In this document: positions 59,162 to 64,000 of the stretch, piece by piece
Position numbering within the stretch: the stretch's first letter is position 1
Layout of the letters: every line of letters starts with the position of its first letter
From: Geofilum rhodophaeum
Lineage (GTDB): Bacteria; Bacteroidota; Bacteroidia; Bacteroidales; Marinilabiliaceae
Assembly (NCBI RefSeq): GCF_002210225.1
Contig: NZ_MWUJ01000001.1
Coordinates: forward strand, 430,381-494,380
DNA length: 64,000 nucleotides
Direction: 5' to 3'
Made by a program: the position numbers and the translations under genes
Notes under the pieces: model-generated
Seen by the model: only the letters and a program-made list of their open reading frames with translations
Told to the model about the DNA's origin: nothing
Databases searched by the model: none

Positions 59162-60748
59162 ATGCGACGACCAATCTGGCTGCTCTTCAGCCTTCTTCTT
59201 GTGAGCGCGTGCGCCACCAAACCAAACCCCAAAACGCTGCATCTTGATTTGAATACAGAATACCAAACCATTCATTCCTTTGGTGCTTCTGATGCCTGGA
59301 GGGTGCAGTTCGTCGGATCCCAATGGCCTCAGGATAAAAAGGAAAAAATGGCAGAATGGCTTTTCTCCAAAGAATTTAACAAACAGGGGGACCCTCTTGG
59401 CATAGGCCTGTCCTTATGGCGCTTTAATCTGGGAGCCGGCAGTATGGACCAGGGGACAAACAGCAACATCAACCATCCCTGGCGTAAAGCAGAGTCGTTT
59501 CTCAACCCTGATGGCACATTCAATTGGGAAAAACAAAAAGGGCAACAGTGGTTTCTCCATAAAGCGAAGCAATATGGCGTGGAACATCGTTTGGCTTTTG
59601 TGAATTCGCCCCCGGTGTACTATACGCTGAATGGCCAGGCTTACTCGGCACCCGACCGCACCGAATTAAACCTGCAATCAGAAAAAATGGAAGCGTATGC
59701 CCGGTACCTGGCCGAAATCTGCACACATTTCGAAGAAATCGGCCTGGGCTTCGATTATTTGAGTCCTGCCAACGAACCGCAATGGGATTGGAGCAAACCA
59801 TCGCAGGAAGGAACGCCCGCAACCAATGCCAATCTCTATCAACTGACCTATTTGTTGAATAAAGAACTACAGGAAAGACAACTGCCGGTAAAACTAACGG
59901 TTCCCGAAGCAGCGGAATACAATTTTTTATATCAGTTTGAAGAAAAGTATCCCGGAGTCTCCAATCAATTCAAAAACTTCTGGGAAAAAGATGCGCCATT
60001 TTTTCTGGGGCACATGGACCAGGTGGCGCCGGTTTTTGCCGCTCACGGCTATTTTACCACCTGGCCGGTTGAAAAACTCATTAAAAGTCGCCAGACTGTA
60101 GGCAAAACCATTACCAACTCGTCGCAGGCTGTTGATTTCTGGCAAAGCGAGTTTTGCATATTGGAAGACAACGACGATATCGGCGGCGGACATGGGCGTG
60201 ATTTAGAAATGCCTACGGCCTTATATGTTGCACGAGTCATCCATTTCGACCTGGTGCTGGCTCAAGCTTCTTCCTGGCAATGGTGGACCGCCCTGTCGCA
60301 AGTAGATTACAAAGATGGCTTAATCTATCTCGATAAGGGCAACAACGGCATTACAGACCACAGTGATCCCGAAAATGAGGCCTTAAAATCAGACGGAAAC
60401 TTTCACGACTCGAAACTGCTTTGGGGACTGGGCAATTATTCCCGTTTTGTTCGGCCCGGAATGGTTCGGATCAAAAGCGTGACAGAGAAAAGGGAAGATC
60501 CTTTTAAAGCCGCATCCGACCTGATGATTTCGGCCTATAAAAATGAGCAAAACAAAGAGGTGGTAGTGGTCGCCGTAAATTACAGCGAAACAAACCATGC
60601 GCTACAACTGAACAGCAGCACAGACTTTTTGGCGGAAGTCAAAACCTACACCACTTCAAAGGACTACAACCTGGCTTACCAGCCTGCAAACATTAACCAA
60701 CTGGAGGTTCCTGCACAAAGCATAAAAACCTTCCTGTTACAATACTGA
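59162..60748 (+). CDS. Glycoside hydrolase family 30 lipoprotein
   Basis: A 528-residue glycosidase. The lipobox VSAC places the lipidated Cys at 17, so it is membrane-anchored. The TIM-barrel contains SFGASDAWRVQFVG near 39, the catalytic acid/base Glu205 in SPANEPQWDW and the nucleophile Glu330 in WQSEFCILED, both characteristic of GH30. A C-terminal beta domain follows from about 450. GH30 enzymes cut beta-1,6-galactan, beta-1,6-glucan, xylan or glucosylceramide; the overall look resembles Bacteroidota beta-1,6-galactanase-like members, but the linkage is not certain. The ATG at 59162 gives the signal peptide; the frame is open upstream through the operator. First gene of the operon facing the HTCS. 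Confidence 0.88.
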   Translation: MRRPIWLLFSLLLVSACATKPNPKTLHLDLNTEYQTIHSFGASDAWRVQFVGSQWPQDKKEKMAEWLFSKEFNKQGDPLGIGLSLWRFNLGAGSMDQGTNSNINHPWRKAESFLNPDGTFNWEKQKGQQWFLHKAKQYGVEHRLAFVNSPPVYYTLNGQAYSAPDRTELNLQSEKMEAYARYLAEICTHFEEIGLGFDYLSPANEPQWDWSKPSQEGTPATNANLYQLTYLLNKELQERQLPVKLTVPEAAEYNFLYQFEEKYPGVSNQFKNFWEKDAPFFLGHMDQVAPVFAAHGYFTTWPVEKLIKSRQTVGKTITNSSQAVDFWQSEFCILEDNDDIGGGHGRDLEMPTALYVARVIHFDLVLAQASSWQWWTALSQVDYKDGLIYLDKGNNGITDHSDPENEALKSDGNFHDSKLLWGLGNYSRFVRPGMVRIKSVTEKREDPFKAASDLMISAYKNEQNKEVVVVAVNYSETNHALQLNSSTDFLAEVKTYTTSKDYNLAYQPANINQLEVPAQSIKTFLLQY

Positions 60749-60791
60749 TCCCAATTTATAAACAAACAATGCACAACCAAACAACAGTTTT

Positions 60792-62234
60792 ATGAAACGA
60801 ACAATGCTGAATTGGAGCATCGCAACAGCACTCCTCCTGGGAATAACCCTGGGGGGATGCGACAACGATGAGGAGAAAACCTGGGTGACAGAAAGTGACC
60901 CGGTTTTGGATTTAAAAGCCGTAGAAATACATACACGGCAGGAACGCACCATTGTGGTGGAAGGCTTAGTGAGCGACGCGGTAGGCATAAAGACCATCAA
61001 TCTGAGAATGGACGAATGGTTTCTGAACCGCGACATCAGCATTTCAAGCAACGACTCCTTGGTAAAGGAATACGAATTATCGTATGAATTCTTAATTCCA
61101 GAAGAAGCCGAGGACAAAGACAATCAGCTGACAGTTACCATTTATAATATGGGTAACCGCTCAACAAGCAAGAGCATTTCGGTGTATATGGATGGCGATT
61201 TTACGGCACCCCAAATAGCCGTTGCGAGTCCGGTCGACGGACTGACCCAGTCGCCCGACACGGAAATTCCTGTGGATTTCGATCTGACCATCACAGACGA
61301 TCGCCAGTTGGGATATTTTTTGGTGGAGGAAGAAACGCTGGGATTCAGAGACAGTATTTCCTTTATGGGCAGCGGCAGCACAAGCTACCAATACACCAAT
61401 ACCGTAATACTGCCGGCTGAACTGGGGGAGTACTTCTTCAACCTTACTGTGGCCGATAGTGCCGGAAACACCATCACCTCAGGACGAACCGTCAAGGCTT
61501 CGTACGATTTTGACAAACTCTACCTGGCTGATGTGGCTACCGATGCCGATTTGGTGTCCGATTTATTTGGAGTTCCCATGCTGATTACCAAAACAGCCCC
61601 CTTTAATTTTGAAGCTCGCTACTACGCGGAGACTGCGGGGACCGAAGTACGCTTTATTCCTCAAACCAGCAGCTTTGCGCCACATTGCTACGGTCTGGAT
61701 CCGGAGAATCCCAGTCAACTGATCAATGATCCGGCCAACGCGCTGCCCATTGTGCTTGAAGACAAGGGGTATTATAAAATTAAGCTGAATCTGGATAATC
61801 TAAGCTACTCGGTGGAGAGCTACGTGCCCTCTGATGCGCCCTATGAACCCCTTATGGAGCTGCCCGACGACGAGGATTACATCACCAACACCTATGTGGG
61901 TCATCTGGGTTTGGTTGGAAAAGGTTTTCCGGAATACCCCGATCAAAACTGGTCTCCGGGTGCCGCCATTCCTCTTAATCGCGATGCTGAAAACGACTAT
62001 CGTTTCAACATCACCCTTGATATGGAGGGAGATGTAGAGTTTATTCTCTCCCCCGAACACCCTTGGGGCTGGTGGAAAGAACCCTTCTGGCGCTTCGACC
62101 GCAAAGTTGAACCCGAAAGGACCGTGCCCAACGGAGGAGATAACGTGGCCATGAACGTACCGGTAAGGACCCGCTACAAAATAGTCTTTGACTCCCACCT
62201 GAATAGAGCCAAAGCAGTAAAAGTGGAAGAATAA
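60792..62234 (+). CDS. SusE/SusF-like surface glycan-binding lipoprotein
   Basis: A 480-residue lipoprotein with lipobox LGGC (Cys23) followed by acidic DNDEE, an export-to-surface signal. Several Ig-like beta domains follow. The C-terminal third, with DKGYYKIKLNLDNLSYSVES and a tryptophan-rich end (EHPWGWWKEPFWRFDRK), resembles the carbohydrate-binding C-terminal domain of SusE/SusF proteins. It lies 43 bp after the GH30 gene and 19 bp before the SusC gene. Likely binds the target glycan at the cell surface; specificity unknown. The position before, rather than after, SusC is unusual. Confidence 0.8.
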   Translation: MKRTMLNWSIATALLLGITLGGCDNDEEKTWVTESDPVLDLKAVEIHTRQERTIVVEGLVSDAVGIKTINLRMDEWFLNRDISISSNDSLVKEYELSYEFLIPEEAEDKDNQLTVTIYNMGNRSTSKSISVYMDGDFTAPQIAVASPVDGLTQSPDTEIPVDFDLTITDDRQLGYFLVEEETLGFRDSISFMGSGSTSYQYTNTVILPAELGEYFFNLTVADSAGNTITSGRTVKASYDFDKLYLADVATDADLVSDLFGVPMLITKTAPFNFEARYYAETAGTEVRFIPQTSSFAPHCYGLDPENPSQLINDPANALPIVLEDKGYYKIKLNLDNLSYSVESYVPSDAPYEPLMELPDDEDYITNTYVGHLGLVGKGFPEYPDQNWSPGAAIPLNRDAENDYRFNITLDMEGDVEFILSPEHPWGWWKEPFWRFDRKVEPERTVPNGGDNVAMNVPVRTRYKIVFDSHLNRAKAVKVEE

Positions 62235-62253
62235 CAATTGAAAACAACAGGAT

Positions 62254-64000
62254 ATGAAGACTAAAATAATGAAAGCAAGTTGGCTGCTGACCTTCTGGTT
62301 GGCCCTGGCCTTTGGGGCCCTTGCACAAAACAAAACCATCGAAGGCAGGGTGCTCACCGACACTGGAGAGGCCTTGATTGGTGTTTCGGTAGTCATTAAA
62401 GGAACCACCACCGGTGTCATCACCGACATCGACGGAAACTTTAATCTTCAGGCCGCACCTGAAGATGTCATCAATGTAAGCTTCATCGGTTTCGATACGC
62501 AGGAATTTGTTGTAGGCAGCCAAAGCTACTTCAACATCATCATGAAAGAATCTTTCATCTCGCTGAACGAGGTGGTGGCCATTGGTTACGGTACAGCCAA
62601 ACGAAGCGACCTTACCAGTGCCATCTCCACGGTACAGGGCGAGGAAATAAAAAGCATGTCGGTAGGCAACCCGGTGACTGCCCTACAGGGTAAAACGCCT
62701 GGGGTCCAAGTCATCGGCGGAAGCGGTCACCCGGGAGCAAGTCCCAAAGTTATGATTCGGGGCTTTACCAGCCTAAACCTGGATACCGATCCTTTGTATG
62801 TAGTAGATGGGGTACCTATGGGCAACAACCTCAACTTTCTGAATTCCAACGAAATTGAGAGCATGGACATCCTGAAAGATGCTTCAGCGGCAGCTATTTA
62901 CGGCAGTCGCGCCTCGAACGGGGTGGTGCTTATTACAACCAAAAGAGGGGCTGAAGGCACGACCAATTTCTCGGTCGACTTTTCTTATGGCTTGCAGGTA
63001 TTCAACAAGCCTTTTGATATGGCCGATGGTACTGAGTACGGCGACATCATGAACCAGTCGCGCCAAAATGCGGGACTGAATGCCCCTTTTGACGACACAG
63101 CCGCCCTGGGTAAGGGAACAGACTGGTGGAGCAAGGGCGTAAACACGACCGCCCCCCAACGCAATTTCAGTTTTCAGATGAATGGGGGTAATGAAATCAA
63201 CACCTATGCCCTCAGCATCAACTACTACGACCAGGAATCTTTCTACAACTCTGGAAACTGGCAAAAATTCACGGCCCGCTTGAACTCCGAATGGAAATTC
63301 GCCGAGTGGATTTCGGCCGGTTTGATGATGAACCCCCGTCGTGAACAATGGGACAATACCCCGAATTGGTACCAGGATTATTTGTTGATTGATCCGCTGA
63401 CCCCGATCTATCGTCCCGAGGAGGAATGGGATGGGCTCAACGAATTCAGTATTTATGAGCGCTCTTACCACACCTATACCTGGAATCCCATTGCGCGGGA
63501 TGCCCGCTCCTTTGGTGAAGGCGGCTACTATGCCATGTCCAGCAATGCATGGACCAGCATTAAACCCATAAAAGACCTGGAATTCCGCACGCAAATCAGC
63601 GGGGATTTCAAATTTGACCATGAAGACGACTTTGTCCCCGACTTCGTAATCGATGGGGCCCATGAGGCCAATACCATTAATTCGGTTTATCGTAGTCACG
63701 ATTTCAACACCTATTGGAACTGGACCAGCACTTTGAGCTACAACCTCAAAGCCAATGCGCACAGTGCCACCTTTATGGGCGGCGCCACAATGGAAAAAGA
63801 ACAAGGGCGCATACTCAATGTAAATCGCGAAGGCATTCCCAACAACAGTGAAGTACTGCGCGAAATCGATGCGGCAACAGTGAACCCCGAAGTGGAAGGC
63901 AACACCTGGGCCAACTCCATGCAATCCTTGTTGGGAAGAGTAAGCTACAACTACAACAGTCGCTACTACCTGACCGCCACCTACCGTCTGGATGGCTCTT
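62254..64000 (+). CDS. SusC/RagA family TonB-linked outer membrane protein (3' end outside window)
   Basis: The first 582 residues of a SusC-type transporter; the frame stays open to the window end. A signal peptide (about 1-26, FWLALAFGALAQN) is followed by a carboxypeptidase-regulatory-like domain (about 27-100: KTIEGRVLTDTGEALIGVSV, ITDIDGNFNL), a TonB box-like EVVAIGYGTAKRSD near 112, and a plug domain with VMIRGFTSLNLDTDPLYVVDG, IESMDILKDASAAAIYGSRA and NGVVLITTKRG (split here). The barrel begins near 245. It imports oligosaccharides with a SusD partner that should follow beyond the window. The family is unmistakable. Confidence 0.95.
   Translation, partial: MKTKIMKASWLLTFWLALAFGALAQNKTIEGRVLTDTGEALIGVSVVIKGTTTGVITDIDGNFNLQAAPEDVINVSFIGFDTQEFVVGSQSYFNIIMKESFISLNEVVAIGYGTAKRSDLTSAISTVQGEEIKSMSVGNPVTALQGKTPGVQVIGGSGHPGASPKVMIRGFTSLNLDTDPLYVVDGVPMGNNLNFLNSNEIESMDILKDASAAAIYGSRASNGVVLITTKRGAEGTTNFSVDFSYGLQVFNKPFDMADGTEYGDIMNQSRQNAGLNAPFDDTAALGKGTDWWSKGVNTTAPQRNFSFQMNGGNEINTYALSINYYDQESFYNSGNWQKFTARLNSEWKFAEWISAGLMMNPRREQWDNTPNWYQDYLLIDPLTPIYRPEEEWDGLNEFSIYERSYHTYTWNPIARDARSFGEGGYYAMSSNAWTSIKPIKDLEFRTQISGDFKFDHEDDFVPDFVIDGAHEANTINSVYRSHDFNTYWNWTSTLSYNLKANAHSATFMGGATMEKEQGRILNVNREGIPNNSEVLREIDAATVNPEVEGNTWANSMQSLLGRVSYNYNSRYYLTATYRLDGS

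Noticed and set aside
62884-63924. A 346-residue minus-strand frame opposite susC
   Set aside because: The plus strand is clearly SusC; the antisense frame carries no recognisable domain.

Overview
The window looks like chromosome of a Bacteroidota bacterium, most likely class Bacteroidia (Bacteroidales/Marinilabiliales-like). The signs are a hybrid two-component regulator beside a SusC/SusE-type polysaccharide locus, a PorP/SprF protein paired with a gliding-motility C-terminal (CHU_C) adhesin that points to type IX secretion, a BtuB plus BtuG-like cobalamin capture pair, and recurrent promoter boxes of the Bacteroidota form TAnnTTTG. Shine-Dalgarno sequences are mostly absent. No rRNA, tRNA, CRISPR array, prophage or insertion sequence was recognised. 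Base composition is roughly even, with two clearly AT-richer patches: a toxin-antitoxin cassette (29.8-30.3 kb) and a pair of AAA/DUF4143 ATPase genes (40.6-43.4 kb).

Layout. 0-5.3 kb: 3' end of NADP-glutamate dehydrogenase, TatD nuclease, cytoplasmic asparaginase, then an exbB-(4 TM protein)-exbD-exbD energy-transduction operon ending in a perfect 42-bp palindrome. 5.3-10.9 kb (minus strand): tetR-tolC-hlyD-ABC permease-ABC permease, a tripartite exporter operon with a clear TetR-type operator and no ATPase gene. 11-17.6 kb: a large PEP/pyruvate-binding protein with receiver-like N-terminal domains, an outer-membrane barrel protein, folE, sodB and a MATE exporter. 17.7-22.5 kb: a 1221-residue PKD-repeat secreted protein and its PorP/SprF partner. 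22.5-30.3 kb: Hsp20, a cold-shock-domain protein, an acyl-CoA dehydrogenase, aroA, aroB, a small membrane protein, dprA, and a RelE/ParE toxin-antitoxin pair flanked by direct repeats.

30.4-40.5 kb: YdiJ-type FAD/FeS dehydrogenase, btuF-btuC-btuD-like importer, a cation diffusion facilitator with an HMA-like N-terminus, a class C beta-lactamase-like hydrolase, an NAD(P)H oxidoreductase, a DUF2867 protein and a pirin. 40.6-43.4 kb: two AAA/DUF4143 ATPases with unusual repeat-rich upstream regions. 43.5-53.4 kb: a cobalamin riboswitch, btuB, a BtuG-like lipoprotein, then cobU, cobT, cobS, cobC, cobQ, cobD-like aminotransferase and cbiB. Together these make a cobalamin/cobinamide uptake and salvage unit covering outer-membrane capture and nucleotide-loop assembly; the inner-membrane importer may be the separate btuFCD-like set. 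53.4-54.7 kb: type II NADH dehydrogenase. 54.8-64 kb: a 1.4 kaa HTCS regulator diverging from a glycan locus (GH30 lipoprotein, SusE/F-like lipoprotein, SusC cut by the window end), with a 21-bp-spaced direct repeat between them that is a good candidate HTCS operator.

The most unusual observations are the direct repeats bracketing the toxin-antitoxin cassette at the 3' end of dprA, the three 33-bp-phased repeats upstream of the second DUF4143 ATPase, a terminator hairpin for ndh lying inside the cbiB coding sequence, the HTCS-type repeat, and the receiver/PEP-binding fusion protein that lacks a recognisable phosphohistidine domain. Where the longest open frame runs past the likely start, the start was moved to the residue supported by family alignment, signal peptide position or promoter placement, as stated in each entry.
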